A stretch of DNA of 64,000 nt, taken from the NCBI GenBank assembly GCA_964462595.1, contig CAYWXM010000039.1, forward strand, positions 1-64,000, given 5' to 3'. The stretch is from SURF-21 sp964462595. Lineage in GTDB: Bacteria > Actinomycetota > Geothermincolia > Geothermincolales > RBG-13-55-18. Numbering within the stretch: the stretch's first letter is position 1; each line of letters starts with the position of its first letter. Below, piece after piece: positions 26,126-34,691 of this stretch. Below the pieces are notes generated by a model that was given only the letters and a program-made list of their open reading frames with translations, was not told the origin of the DNA and made no database searches. Position numbers and translations under genes: made by a program.

Positions 26126-26179
26126 TTTACCTTTTCCTTAACCTGCTTTTAACAACCGTCTGGCTGAATAAGGTATGGA
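26126..26179 (+). promoter_or_regulatory. PHO-box promoter 1 (before the orphan ATPase-domain gene)
   Basis: TTACCT (26127), TTAACC (26138) and TTAACA (26149) repeat every 11 bases, the spacing of PhoB/PhoP half-sites on one DNA face. After the last repeat comes CTGGCTGA and a TATGGA minus-10-like hexamer at 26174-26179, an arrangement shared with the promoter of the second pst set. Confidence 0.72.
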
Positions 26180-26242
26180 ACGCGGCCTCGAACCGGAAGG
26201 AGAGGCCAAGGGTAAATACAAATGAAGAAAGGAGGGAAGAAG

Positions 26243-26731
26243 ATGTTTATCGAGGAGACATCGGCAAGAGAGCTGATAGAGGAGTGCATGGAAGTCAAGT
26301 ACGCGGCTGCGAGGGATCGAAGGGTCAGCCTGGAGGCGGAACTAGACGACCCGCGGGATACCCTGAGCGGCGACCGCCGCCTCCTGAGGACCGCCCTGAC
26401 CAACATGATCGAAACGGCGATCAGGAACAGCCGTCCCGGCGGAAAGATCACCGTGGGCTATCACAGCGATCCCAACAGGGAGTCTATCGTGGTCAAAGAC
26501 AACGGCAGGGGAATTCCCTACGAAGACCTGCGCAGCATCCGCGACCTCTTCTGCCGCACTGGCGCCCACGAGGCGGTCGAAGGCGATGAGATCGGCGCGG
26601 ACCTCATGGGACTTTCTATCGTCAAGGACGTAGCCGACCTGCACGGCGGCAGGGTAGGAGTGCGCAGCGTGGAAGGCGAGGGTTCCGTCTTCACCATGCA
26701 TCTGCCCAGGCGGCAGCGCATTGTCGCTTAA
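26243..26731 (+). CDS. Orphan, degenerate histidine-kinase ATPase domain
   Basis: A 162-residue protein matching only the C-terminal ATPase part of PhoR; there is no sensor, membrane segment or phospho-accepting histidine. GDRRLLRTALTNMIETAIRN aligns with GDRRLLRTAMSNLIDNAIKY of PhoR, so the N-box asparagine that normally coordinates Mg-ATP is threonine (T58). G1 (VKDNGRGIP) is intact, but G2 reads GADLMGLSIVKD instead of GTGLGLSIVK. It is likely a non-catalytic or weak nucleotide-binding module derived from phoR. AAAGGAGGG lies six bases before the chosen ATG. PHO repeats precede it and a strong terminator follows, so it is a separate unit of the Pho regulon. Confidence 0.85.
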   Translation: MFIEETSARELIEECMEVKYAAARDRRVSLEAELDDPRDTLSGDRRLLRTALTNMIETAIRNSRPGGKITVGYHSDPNRESIVVKDNGRGIPYEDLRSIRDLFCRTGAHEAVEGDEIGADLMGLSIVKDVADLHGGRVGVRSVEGEGSVFTMHLPRRQRIVA

Positions 26732-26732
26732 C

Positions 26733-26776
26733 CGGGAGTTAATCTTCCTGCAAGGAAGATTTCTCCCGCTTTTTTA
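26733..26776 (+). terminator. Intrinsic terminator after the orphan ATPase-domain gene
   Basis: AATCTTCCT-GCA-AGGAAGATT forms a perfect nine-base stem, extended outwards by CGGGAG/CTCCCG across a small bulge, and followed by CTTTTTT. It separates the orphan gene from the first pst operon. Its T run merges into the next PHO repeat array. Confidence 0.9.
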
Positions 26777-26811
26777 CCTCTACTTAACCTGGCGTTTGTA
26801 AAGATTTAAAC
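26773..26811 (+). promoter_or_regulatory. PHO-box array 2 (before the first pstS)
   Basis: TTTACC (26773), TTAACC (26784), TTTGTA (26795) and TTAAAC (26806) recur every 11 bases. They lie 340 bases before pstS; the rest of the gap has no recognisable gene or riboswitch. The third unit is poor, and I see no clear minus-10 hexamer at the spacing found in the other two arrays. Confidence 0.65.
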
Positions 26812-27150
26812 CGCATTGCACCCATTCTTAAACCACCGCTTTTTAAATCGTTTATGGGATGAAAAGAGCCGTTATCGCCAATGGATGCCGAGCCGGAGCC
26901 ATCTTCTACGGGATGGCGATGATACCTGGATGGCGATGATGTTAGGAAAGTTACTTGGAGACATATGGTGGGGCGGTGCGGGGTCGCCCGTCACGGGAGG
27001 GCAAGAGAGCGGTCATACCGCCGCGGGGCAGTTCCCGTGTTTCGCCTGCAGGCATGCGACCGCTTGTGGGCGGCGCCTTCGGATAGACCATAAGAGTGGC
27101 GGAGTAAACGTAAAAAGGAATGAGGAAAGCATGGAAAAAGGAGGAAAGGG

Positions 27151-28011
27151 ATGACGAAGAAGAGACTGGGCCTGATAACGGCAGTCTCGCTGGCGGTGGC
27201 CATGATGATGGTGTTCGCCGCCGCGGGCTGCGGCGAGAGCGACAACGGAGCCGCGGAGCCGGATGAGCCGACGCTCTCCGGTACCCTCGACCTCTCGGGT
27301 TCCACCACCGTGCTCCCCATCGCCCAGGAGGCTGCGGACATGTTCATGGACGAGAACCCCGACGTGACCGTCAACGTACAGGGCGGGGGCTCCAGCGTGG
27401 GCATCTCCAACGTGGCGGAGGGCGTGGTGGATATAGGCGACGCTTCGCGCGCGCTCAAGGACGACGAGAAGAGCCTGGGGCTGGTGGATCACGAGATAGC
27501 CCTGGACGTGGTGGTGGTAGTGGTCAACAAGGACGTTACCGTGAAGGACCTCACCGCCGAGCAGGTGAAGGGCATCTTCACGGGGCAGATCAACAACTGG
27601 AAGGATGTGGGAGGTGCGGACGCACCCATCGTCGTCGTCATACGTGACGAGGCTTCGGGTACCCGGGAAGTCTTCGACGAGAAAGCCCTGGAAAAGGAGG
27701 ACCCCGTCGCGGGGGCGATCGAGACCAACAGCAACGGCATCGAGAGGCAGACGGTCAGCTCCACCCCCGGCGCCATAGGGTATATCTCCCTGGGTTACCT
27801 CGACAGCTCGGTTAACGTGGTGAGCATCGACGGCGTAGAGGGCAATAAGGACACCGCCGTTGACGGCACCTACCCCATCAGCCGTTACCTGCACATGTTC
27901 ACAAAAGGGGAGGCCACCGGCCTGGCGGAGGCTTTCCTCGATTTCATCCTCTCGGACGATTTCCAGGACGAGACAGTGTCGAAAGAGTACATCCCCATGA
28001 CCGAGATCTAG
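27151..28011 (+). CDS. pstS: Phosphate ABC importer, phosphate-binding lipoprotein (set 1)
   Basis: A 286-residue PstS. The signal peptide ends at AAAGCG, giving a lipidated cysteine near residue 26. LDLSGSTTVLPIAQEAADMF and VNVQGGGSSVG hold the phosphate-binding Ser/Thr, and IRDEASGTREVF forms the second wall of the site. It captures orthophosphate outside the cell for PstCAB. AAAGGAGGAAAGGG precedes the ATG. It opens the first of two tandem pst sets; the paralogue at 31327 is clearly related but not identical. Confidence 0.95.
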   Translation: MTKKRLGLITAVSLAVAMMMVFAAAGCGESDNGAAEPDEPTLSGTLDLSGSTTVLPIAQEAADMFMDENPDVTVNVQGGGSSVGISNVAEGVVDIGDASRALKDDEKSLGLVDHEIALDVVVVVVNKDVTVKDLTAEQVKGIFTGQINNWKDVGGADAPIVVVIRDEASGTREVFDEKALEKEDPVAGAIETNSNGIERQTVSSTPGAIGYISLGYLDSSVNVVSIDGVEGNKDTAVDGTYPISRYLHMFTKGEATGLAEAFLDFILSDDFQDETVSKEYIPMTEI

Positions 28012-28066
28012 GCGATCTCGATTAAACGGGAATCCAGGCGGCGACGGAAAGGCGAGGAGGCCGGTT

Positions 28067-28927
28067 TTGCAGGGCGCGATCGACAGGGAATGGGTGGTCA
28101 GAAAGACGCTCTTCACCCTGGCCATGATGACGGTGCTGGGCATAGCGCTGATAATCTTCTTCGTGGCCAGGGAGGCGATCCCCGCTTTCACCGAGGCCGG
28201 TCCCGCCAACCTCTTCAGCGCCACCTGGTATCCCAAGAACGGCCAGTACGGCATGCTGATCTTTCTGACAGGCACTCTAGCGACCACCGTCGGGGGGCTT
28301 CTCCTGGGCACCCCCCTTGCCATCGGCTCGGCATTGTTCCTGACCCAGATGGCCCCCCGGCGGGTTCGGTCGATAGCCACGCGAGGGATCGAGCTCCTGG
28401 CCGGCGTGCCTTCCATCGTCCTGGGATGGCTGGGCTTCACGGTTATGGTGCCCTGGATAAGGTCGGCCACGGGCAGCAGCGGCACCGGCGTGCTGGCGGC
28501 CTCCATCATCCTGGCCATCATGGTCATCCCCACCATCGCCACCATATCCAAGGACGCCCTGGAGGCGGTTCCCGAGTCGCACGTACAGGCGGCCCTGGCC
28601 ATGGGGGCCACGAGGTGGCAGATGATACGCCGCGTGCTGCTTCCGGCCGCCAAGCCGGGCCTGCTGGTGGCGATAATACTGGGCATGGGCCGGGCGATCG
28701 GCGAGACCATGGCCGTGGCGCTGGTCATCGGCCCGTCAACCGCTTTCCCGACCTCACTTACCACTCCCACGCATACCATGACCACGAAGATACTCATAGA
28801 GATGGGGGAATCGACCGGAGTGCAGCGCTCGGCGCTTTTCGCCATGGGGCTGGTGCTGTTGCTGCTGGCCATGCTGCTCATCCTCCTGGTCAGGCTGGCA
28901 TCGCGGCCGAAGGAAGCGATGAGATGA
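28067..28927 (+). CDS. pstC: Phosphate ABC importer, permease PstC (set 1)
   Basis: A 286-residue permease with six hydrophobic segments. The ABC-coupling EAA-like loop reads ALAMGATRWQMIRRVLLPAAKPGLL and the IGETMAVALVIG motif is typical of PstC. TTG at 28067 is the start, six bases after GCGAGGAGG. With PstA it makes the channel for phosphate. Its stop overlaps the pstA start (ATGA). Confidence 0.94.
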   Translation: MQGAIDREWVVRKTLFTLAMMTVLGIALIIFFVAREAIPAFTEAGPANLFSATWYPKNGQYGMLIFLTGTLATTVGGLLLGTPLAIGSALFLTQMAPRRVRSIATRGIELLAGVPSIVLGWLGFTVMVPWIRSATGSSGTGVLAASIILAIMVIPTIATISKDALEAVPESHVQAALAMGATRWQMIRRVLLPAAKPGLLVAIILGMGRAIGETMAVALVIGPSTAFPTSLTTPTHTMTTKILIEMGESTGVQRSALFAMGLVLLLLAMLLILLVRLASRPKEAMR

Positions 28928-29907
28928 CCACCGACCTGGAGACGAGGGTGGAAACGGAAAACCCGGTAGTAGAGGTGACGGGGGATGCCTGCGGGCTCAA
29001 GGACGAACGTATAGAGAGGGTCATCCAGGAGAGCATCGCCAGGACGGAGAAGAGGGCGCATCTCTTCGACCGCGCCGCCACCGCCACCGTATGGACCCTT
29101 GCCCTGATCGGGCTGGGTATCCTGGCCTTCATCATCTTCATCATCCTCTACAGGGGTATGGCGACCGCGCTCACCCCCGGCTTCGTATTCGGCAAGCCGC
29201 AGGCCATGAAGGAGGGAGGGGGCATATGGCCCATGGTCGTGTCCTCATTCTACCTGGCCCTCCTGGCCATCGCCGTGGTGGTCCCGCTGGGGGTGGGAGC
29301 GGCCATCTATATGACCGAGTTCGCGAAAGAGGGGCGTATAACCAGGCTGGTCCGCTTCGGCGCCGACTCCCTCTCCACCGTGCCTTCCGTGGTGTTCGGT
29401 ATCTTCGGCATGGTCCTGTTCGTCATCTATTTCGGCCTCGGCTATTCCCTGCTGGCCGGGGCGTTGACCCTCGCCCTGCTCAACATGCCCACGGTGATGC
29501 GCACCACCGAGGAGGCCATCAAGGCCGTGCCCCGCTCCTACCGCGAGGCGTGCATGGGCCTGGGAGCGAGCCGCTGGGAGACGGTGAAAAAGATCGTGCT
29601 GCCCAGCGCCATGCCGGGGATAACCACCGGCGTGGTGCTGACCGTGGGCAGGATCGTGGGCGAGAGCGCCGCGGTTATATACACCGTCGGCCTCTTCGTG
29701 AGGAAGGTGCCGCTCTCGCCCCTGCAGCCGGCGGCACCCATGGCTGCCAATATATGGCATATGTACACCGAGGGCGCCCTGGTGTCCGACTGGATGCGCG
29801 TGGCCAACGGTGAGGCAGCTTTCCTGCTGCTGGTGGTGCTGGTATTGAACCTGGGGGCGAGGCTTATCGCGCGCGTCTATCAGAGAAAGCTGGGTATGGT
29901 GAGTTGA
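28924..29907 (+). CDS. pstA: Phosphate ABC importer, permease PstA (set 1)
   Basis: A 327-residue permease. Compared with its paralogue in set 2 (284 residues) it has about 43 extra charged residues at the N-terminus before the first helix. The core is conserved: FGADSLSTVPSVVFGIFGM, the coupling loop CMGLGASRWETVKKIVLPSAMPG, and the RIVGESAAVIYTVG motif. It pairs with PstC in the membrane. The extension may be regulatory or simply lineage-specific. Confidence 0.94.
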   Translation: MTTDLETRVETENPVVEVTGDACGLKDERIERVIQESIARTEKRAHLFDRAATATVWTLALIGLGILAFIIFIILYRGMATALTPGFVFGKPQAMKEGGGIWPMVVSSFYLALLAIAVVVPLGVGAAIYMTEFAKEGRITRLVRFGADSLSTVPSVVFGIFGMVLFVIYFGLGYSLLAGALTLALLNMPTVMRTTEEAIKAVPRSYREACMGLGASRWETVKKIVLPSAMPGITTGVVLTVGRIVGESAAVIYTVGLFVRKVPLSPLQPAAPMAANIWHMYTEGALVSDWMRVANGEAAFLLLVVLVLNLGARLIARVYQRKLGMVS

Positions 29908-29908
29908 G

Positions 29909-30691
29909 ATGACGGAGAACGGCTACAAGTTCGAACTAAGGGACATGGACCTCTACTACGGGGACTTCAAGGTCCTGGAGGACGTGAACCTGGATGTCAG
30001 GAAATGCTGCATCACGGCCATCATCGGGCCTTCGGGGTGCGGCAAATCGTCCGCACTGCGCTGCCTCAACCGCATGAACGACCTCGTTGATGGAGCCCGT
30101 ATCGAGGGGCGCGTATCGCTGGACGGCACGGACATCTACGGCAGGGATTACAGCGTGGTGGGCCTGCGCAAGCGCGTGGGCATGGTCTTCCAGAAGCCCA
30201 ACCCCTTTCCCAAGACCATCTACGATAACGTGGCCTTCGGGCCTCGCCTGTACGGCATAAAGGACCGCGAGGTCCTGGACGGCATCGTGGAGGAGAGCCT
30301 GAAGAGCGCGGCGCTTTTCGAAGAGGTCAAAGACAAGCTGAGGACGTCGGCGCTGGCCCTCTCCGGGGGACAGCAGCAGCGCCTGTGCATCGCCCGGGTG
30401 CTGGCGGTGCAGCCGGAGGTCATCCTCCTGGACGAGCCCTGTTCCGCCCTGGACCCCATAGCCACCCAGAGAATAGAGGACCTGCTCTCTGACCTCAAGG
30501 CCGGGTACACCATCGTCATCGTCACCCATAACATGCAGCAGGCCGCACGCCTGAGCGACTTCACGGCGTTCTTCATGATCGAGGAGCAGGGGGACCCGGG
30601 GAAGATCGTGGAATTCGGGGACACCAACACCATCTTCACCAAGCCGGCTGACGAGAGGACGGAGCGTTATATCACCGGCAGGTTCGGGTAG
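29909..30691 (+). CDS. pstB: Phosphate ABC importer, ATP-binding protein PstB (set 1)
   Basis: A 260-residue ABC ATPase. Walker A GPSGCGKSSALRCLNRMNDL is diagnostic of PstB except that serine replaces the usual threonine after GKS, a tolerated change. VGMVFQKPNPFPKTIYDNVAFGPR, signature LSGGQQQRLCIARVLA, Walker B VILLDEPCSALDP and switch TIVIVTHNMQQAAR are present. It energises phosphate uptake. It begins one base after the pstA stop. Confidence 0.95.
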   Translation: MTENGYKFELRDMDLYYGDFKVLEDVNLDVRKCCITAIIGPSGCGKSSALRCLNRMNDLVDGARIEGRVSLDGTDIYGRDYSVVGLRKRVGMVFQKPNPFPKTIYDNVAFGPRLYGIKDREVLDGIVEESLKSAALFEEVKDKLRTSALALSGGQQQRLCIARVLAVQPEVILLDEPCSALDPIATQRIEDLLSDLKAGYTIVIVTHNMQQAARLSDFTAFFMIEEQGDPGKIVEFGDTNTIFTKPADERTERYITGRFG

Positions 30692-30699
30692 CGAGGGGG

Positions 30700-30897
30700 T
30701 TGAGCGGGTACATGGAGATTCAGGTCAGGAAGGATTTTCACGCGCAACTGGACGAGCTCTACGCCGAGCTGTTGCGCATGGGGAGCGATCTCGTGGAGTG
30801 CATAGAGTGCACGAGGATATGCTTCCTCGATCTGGACCGCGTGACCGCGGACGAGATAATAGCCGGGGACGTGCGCTTCATGGTCGAGGGAAACTGA
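30700..30897 (+). pseudogene. phoU: PhoU with an in-frame internal deletion (set 1)
   Basis: The frame keeps the PhoU N-terminus (VRKDFHAQLDELYAELLRMG to ADEIIAGD), then jumps directly to the C-terminal VRFMVEG. Compared with the intact PhoU at 34692 about 150 codons are missing, all in frame. The flanks in the intact copy, GGCGACGACGT and GGCGAGCACGT, are near-identical, so recombination between short direct repeats explains the loss. A 65-residue product could not form the two three-helix bundles of PhoU. The start may be TTG 30700 or ATG 30712. The TGA stop lies in an ACTGACCCC resembling the end of the R1 repeats. Confidence 0.88.
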
Positions 30898-30997
30898 CCC
30901 CAGCTTTCGAGCCGCGGGTATTTCTTCCGCAGACAGGTTGCGGACAGCTGCGTTCGCCTGTATATCGGGACGTTGGGTGTGAGGTAACGGCTGTTGT

Positions 30998-31072
30998 TGT
31001 CAGGTCTTAGCCTTTCGCGCGTTCCGCGCAAAAAGCAAGACACTGACCCCACCCTTCGGGGAAAAGAGCGTA
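30998..31072. repeat. Degenerate member of the R1 repeat family
   Basis: TTGTCAGGTCTTA at 30998 and CAAGACACTGACCCC ending at 31050 are inverted to each other and match the R1 termini. The following CCCCACCCTTCGGGGAAAAG recurs in similar form near 43525. The 393-base gap between the truncated phoU and pstS2 otherwise holds only the PHO array. Confidence 0.5.
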
Positions 31073-31194
31073 CCGGGGTGCGCAGACGGAGGGGTTATAG
31101 AGCGGGGCGGGGATGCGCAGATGCATGGGTTATAGGACTTAGGAGAATGTGCATAAGGATGGGCCTAAAGAAGGGCGGAGTGCGTAGGGTTGCG

Positions 31195-31257
31195 TTTACC
31201 TCCTGTTAACTTTCTGTTAAACCTCATGTAACTTCTGGCTGATTGAATTGATATGGC
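31195..31257 (+). promoter_or_regulatory. PHO-box promoter 3 (before the second pstS)
   Basis: Four units, TTTACC (31195), TTAACT (31206), TTAAAC (31217) and GTAACT (31228), recur at exact 11-base steps; two contain CTGTTAA, close to the enteric CTGTCAT half-site. CTGGCTGA follows and TATGGC at 31252-31257 is the likely minus 10. It is the best-preserved of the three arrays. Confidence 0.82.
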
Positions 31258-31326
31258 TCCCGATAAGGCGAGCTGTCGTGTCGAGCCGATGTGAATGAGA
31301 ACAACAAAGGAAAGGTGTTCTTTCTG

Positions 31327-32169
31327 TTGAGGAAAAAGGCATTCTTTCGCACATGCGCAGCGGCATGCGTTCTCGTCCTCTTTATCTCCTTCCCCCTCTC
31401 CGTAACGGCGTGCAGCGTATGGGGCACCGACGTGGTCAGGGTTTCGGGTTCCACCACCCTCCTGCCCCTGGCGCAGGAGGGTGCCGATCGCTTCATGGAC
31501 GCTTACGAAGGGAAGACGGTGCTGGTGCAGGGCGGGGGTTCGAGCGTGGGCATCGCCCAGGTAAAGGAGGGGATCGTGGACATCGCCAACAGCTCTCGCG
31601 AACTCAAGCCGGAGGAGGAAGACGAAAAGTTGGTGGGGCACCCCATCGCCCTGGACGTCATCGTCATCGTGGTACATCCCGATGTCCCGTTGGACGGCCT
31701 CTCCAGCGAGCAGGTCAAGGACATCTTCACCGGGAAGGTCACCAACTGGCGGGAGGTGGGGGGGGCGGACAAACCCATCCTGGTGGTGGTCAGGGACCGG
31801 GCTTCGGGAACGCGGGAGATGTTCGACGGCGAGGCGCTGGAAGACGAGGAAGTGGTGGGTTCCGCCATCGAGAGCAACAGCAACGGTATCGTGAGGGAGA
31901 CCATAGCCGCCACCCCTAACTCCATCGGCTACGTCTCCATAGGTTACGTCAACGTGTCCATCAAACCCCTGAGCTATGACGGGGTGGTGCCCACCAACGA
32001 CAGCGCCAGGGACGGCAGCTACAAGCTCTCCCGCTATCTCCACATGCTCACCTACGGGGTGCCCACTGAAAACACAAGTCAGTTCATAGATTACCTGCTC
32101 TCGGAGGAGTTCCAGCTGACGGTGGTGGCCCAGGATTACATACCGGTAATCGGGCTCGAGGAAGAGTGA
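31327..32169 (+). CDS. pstS: Phosphate ABC importer, phosphate-binding lipoprotein (set 2)
   Basis: A PstS of about 280 residues. The signal peptide ends in SVTAC, giving a lipidated cysteine. RVSGSTTLLPLAQEGADRFM, VLVQGGGSSVG and VRDRASGTREMF build the phosphate site. TTG at 31327 is chosen, nine bases after AAAGGTG; a GTG at 31291 in frame has no ribosome site. It heads the second pst set behind the strongest PHO array. Differences from the first PstS suggest an old duplication, perhaps with different affinity. Confidence 0.93.
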   Translation: MRKKAFFRTCAAACVLVLFISFPLSVTACSVWGTDVVRVSGSTTLLPLAQEGADRFMDAYEGKTVLVQGGGSSVGIAQVKEGIVDIANSSRELKPEEEDEKLVGHPIALDVIVIVVHPDVPLDGLSSEQVKDIFTGKVTNWREVGGADKPILVVVRDRASGTREMFDGEALEDEEVVGSAIESNSNGIVRETIAATPNSIGYVSIGYVNVSIKPLSYDGVVPTNDSARDGSYKLSRYLHMLTYGVPTENTSQFIDYLLSEEFQLTVVAQDYIPVIGLEEE

Positions 32170-32177
32170 GGTCGGTT

Positions 32178-33020
32178 ATGGAGAGAGAAAAATATGTCAA
32201 GATGCTCCTGATGGCCTGCGCTTCGCTTTCTTTTCTCTCCATCCTGCTCATCTTTCTATTCATCTTCCAGGAGAGCCTCCCCGCCATCACCAGGATAGGC
32301 ATCCCCAACCTCTTCTCCGCCGCGTGGAATCCGGACAAGGGCCAGTACGGCATGCTGGCCTTCCTGGTGGGGACGCTTCTCAGCACCCTGGGCGGACTGC
32401 TTATCGGGGCGCCCCTGGGCATCGGCACCGCGGTCTTCCTCGACCAGGTGGCGCCCACCAGGATGGCGGACATCATACGCAGGGGGGTGGAGCTGCTGGC
32501 GGGTATCCCCTCCGTGGTCATCGGCTGGTTCGGGCTGATCATCCTGGTTCCGTTCATCGCCAGGGTCACCAACTCCGCCGGTTACGGCATCGCCGCTGCC
32601 TCCGTGGTGCTCGCCGTGATGGTCCTGCCGACCATCACCGCCCTGGCCGCGGAGACCCTGAGGTCCCTTCCGCCGGAACTGAAGGAGGCCAGCGTGGCCA
32701 TGGGCGCCACGCGCTGGCAGACCATCCGCAAGGTGCTGCTTCCCGCCGGCAAGGAGGGCATCCTGGTGGCGGTGATCCTGGGCATGGGAAGGGCTATCGG
32801 CGAGACCATGGCGGTTCAGATGGTAGTGGGAAACTCCAGCCAGTTCACACTCAATCCCTTTCAGCCCACGGGGACCCTGACCTCGAACCTGGTCACCAAC
32901 ATGGGGGAGGCGGTGGGCGATTTCCGCGCCGCCCTGTTTGCCCAGGCCCTGGTGCTGCTCATCCTGTCCATGATCCTCATCGTCACCATAAGGCTCGTAA
33001 CCCGCCGGAGGGAGGACTGA
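32178..33020 (+). CDS. pstC: Phosphate ABC importer, permease PstC (set 2)
   Basis: A 280-residue PstC with six hydrophobic segments, the coupling loop SVAMGATRWQTIRKVLLPAG and RAIGETMAVQMVVGN. AGGT lies five bases before the ATG at 32178; GTG at 32166 overlapping the pstS stop is an alternative. It works with the adjacent PstA. Confidence 0.93.
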   Translation: MEREKYVKMLLMACASLSFLSILLIFLFIFQESLPAITRIGIPNLFSAAWNPDKGQYGMLAFLVGTLLSTLGGLLIGAPLGIGTAVFLDQVAPTRMADIIRRGVELLAGIPSVVIGWFGLIILVPFIARVTNSAGYGIAAASVVLAVMVLPTITALAAETLRSLPPELKEASVAMGATRWQTIRKVLLPAGKEGILVAVILGMGRAIGETMAVQMVVGNSSQFTLNPFQPTGTLTSNLVTNMGEAVGDFRAALFAQALVLLILSMILIVTIRLVTRRRED

Positions 33021-33021
33021 G

Positions 33022-33876
33022 ATGGACGCCAGAAAGGCCGACCGCATCGCCACTGCGGTTTTCTGGTTTATCGGGATGATAGCCCTGGGGATACTGGCCT
33101 TTATCGTCGTCGAGATCTTCGCCCGCGGCCTGATCGCCGCCATCAAGCCGTCGTTCTTCGCCGGCAAACCGGAAGCGTTGAAGGAGGGCGGAGGCGTGGG
33201 ACCCATGGTCGTTTCCACTATCTACCTGGTCGTTCTGACCATGCTCATATCTTTTCCCATCTCCGTAGGGGCGGCCATCTACCTTGCCGAGTTCGCGCGC
33301 GAGGGCAGGTTCACTCGTTTCATCCGCTTCTGCCTCGACAGCCTGGGGACCGTTCCATCCATCGTCTTCGCCATCTTCGGCATGACCCTGTTCCTGTTCT
33401 ACCTCAACTGGAGGACCTGCCTGCTGGCGGGCGCCATTACCATGGCCCTGCTCAACCTGCCCGTGTTCCTGCGCAGCGCCGAAGAAGCCCTGAGGCAGGT
33501 GCCGGTCACCTACCGGGAGGCCTCCATGAGCCTGGGGGCGACCCGCTGGACCACGATTAAGAAGGTGGTACTGCCCACGGCCATGCCGGGGATAATAACC
33601 GGGACCATCCTTCCACTGGGACGCATAATGGGCGAGTCGGCCGTGGTCATCTTCACCGTGGGGGTCTTCGTGCGCGCCATGCCTCTGAGCCCTTTCGATC
33701 CGGCGGCTCCCCTGGCGGGATATATCTGGTACGTGCAGAGCGAAGCGGTGGTGCCCGACTACCGCACCATAGTGAACGGAGGCGCGGCGATCCTGCTCAT
33801 CCTGCTCTTCGCGATAAATTTCGGCACGCGCAGGCTGGCGTCATATTATAGTAAGAGGAAATCGCTGGGAGGTTGA
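33022..33876 (+). CDS. pstA: Phosphate ABC importer, permease PstA (set 2)
   Basis: A 284-residue PstA of normal length without the N-terminal extension of its set-1 paralogue. LDSLGTVPSIVFAIFGMTLF, the coupling loop SMSLGATRWTTIKKVVLPTA and RIMGESAVVIFTVG are conserved. It starts one base after pstC and its end adjoins the pstB start region. Confidence 0.94.
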   Translation: MDARKADRIATAVFWFIGMIALGILAFIVVEIFARGLIAAIKPSFFAGKPEALKEGGGVGPMVVSTIYLVVLTMLISFPISVGAAIYLAEFAREGRFTRFIRFCLDSLGTVPSIVFAIFGMTLFLFYLNWRTCLLAGAITMALLNLPVFLRSAEEALRQVPVTYREASMSLGATRWTTIKKVVLPTAMPGIITGTILPLGRIMGESAVVIFTVGVFVRAMPLSPFDPAAPLAGYIWYVQSEAVVPDYRTIVNGGAAILLILLFAINFGTRRLASYYSKRKSLGG

Positions 33877-33878
33877 GG

Positions 33879-34673
33879 TTGGAAGGCAACGGCGAAGGCA
33901 ACGGAAACAAGATGCGGGTGAGCAGACTTAACATGTACTACGGGGACTTCAAGGCCCTGGACGACATCTCGCTGGACTTCGCTTCCTGCTGTATAACCGC
34001 CCTCATCGGCCCTTCGGGCTGTGGCAAGAGCACTCTCGTGCGCTGCCTTAACCGCATGAACGACCTCATCGATGGAAGCCGGGTGGAGGGAGAGATAACC
34101 CTGGACGGGGAGAACGTCCTGGAAAGCGGGTACGACGTGATCTCGCTGCGCCGCAGGGTGGGCATGGTCTTCCAGCGCCCCAACCCTTTCCCCAAGAGCA
34201 TTTACGATAACGTTGCTTACGGACCCCGCCTGGTGGGTATGAAGGATAAGGAAAAACTGGACTTCATCGTGGAGGACAGCCTGAAGAGAGCAGCCCTGTG
34301 GGACGAGGTGAAGAAGATACTCGGGAGGTCGGGACAGAGCCTTTCCGGCGGACAGCAGCAGCGCCTGTGCATCGCCCGGGTGATCGCGGTGCATCCCGAG
34401 GTGATCCTCTTCGACGAGCCCTGTTCCGCCATCGATCCCATCTCCACCCAGAAGATCGAGGACCTCATGGCCGAGTTGAAAAAAAACTACACCATGGTTA
34501 TCGTTACTCATAACATGCAGCAGGCGGCGAGGGTAAGCGACTACACCGCCTTCATGCTGGTGGAGGAGCAGGGGCAGCCCGGCCGCATCGTGGAATTCGG
34601 CGACACCAACACCATGTTCACCAATCCCGCCGATAAGAGGACCGAGAACTACATAACGGGACGTTTCGGATAG
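33879..34673 (+). CDS. pstB: Phosphate ABC importer, ATP-binding protein PstB (set 2)
   Basis: A PstB of about 264 residues with canonical Walker A GPSGCGKSTLVRCLNRMNDL, VFQRPNPFPKSIYDNVAYGP, signature LSGGQQQRLCIARVIA, Walker B VILFDEPCSAIDP and switch TMVIVTHNMQQAAR. Start options are TTG 33873, TTG 33879 and ATG 33912; GGGAGG is best spaced to TTG 33879. A glycine/asparagine-rich leader precedes the conserved MRVSRLNMYYGDFKALDD. Confidence 0.94.
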   Translation: MEGNGEGNGNKMRVSRLNMYYGDFKALDDISLDFASCCITALIGPSGCGKSTLVRCLNRMNDLIDGSRVEGEITLDGENVLESGYDVISLRRRVGMVFQRPNPFPKSIYDNVAYGPRLVGMKDKEKLDFIVEDSLKRAALWDEVKKILGRSGQSLSGGQQQRLCIARVIAVHPEVILFDEPCSAIDPISTQKIEDLMAELKKNYTMVIVTHNMQQAARVSDYTAFMLVEEQGQPGRIVEFGDTNTMFTNPADKRTENYITGRFG

Positions 34674-34691
34674 GCACAATGGGGTGATGGC

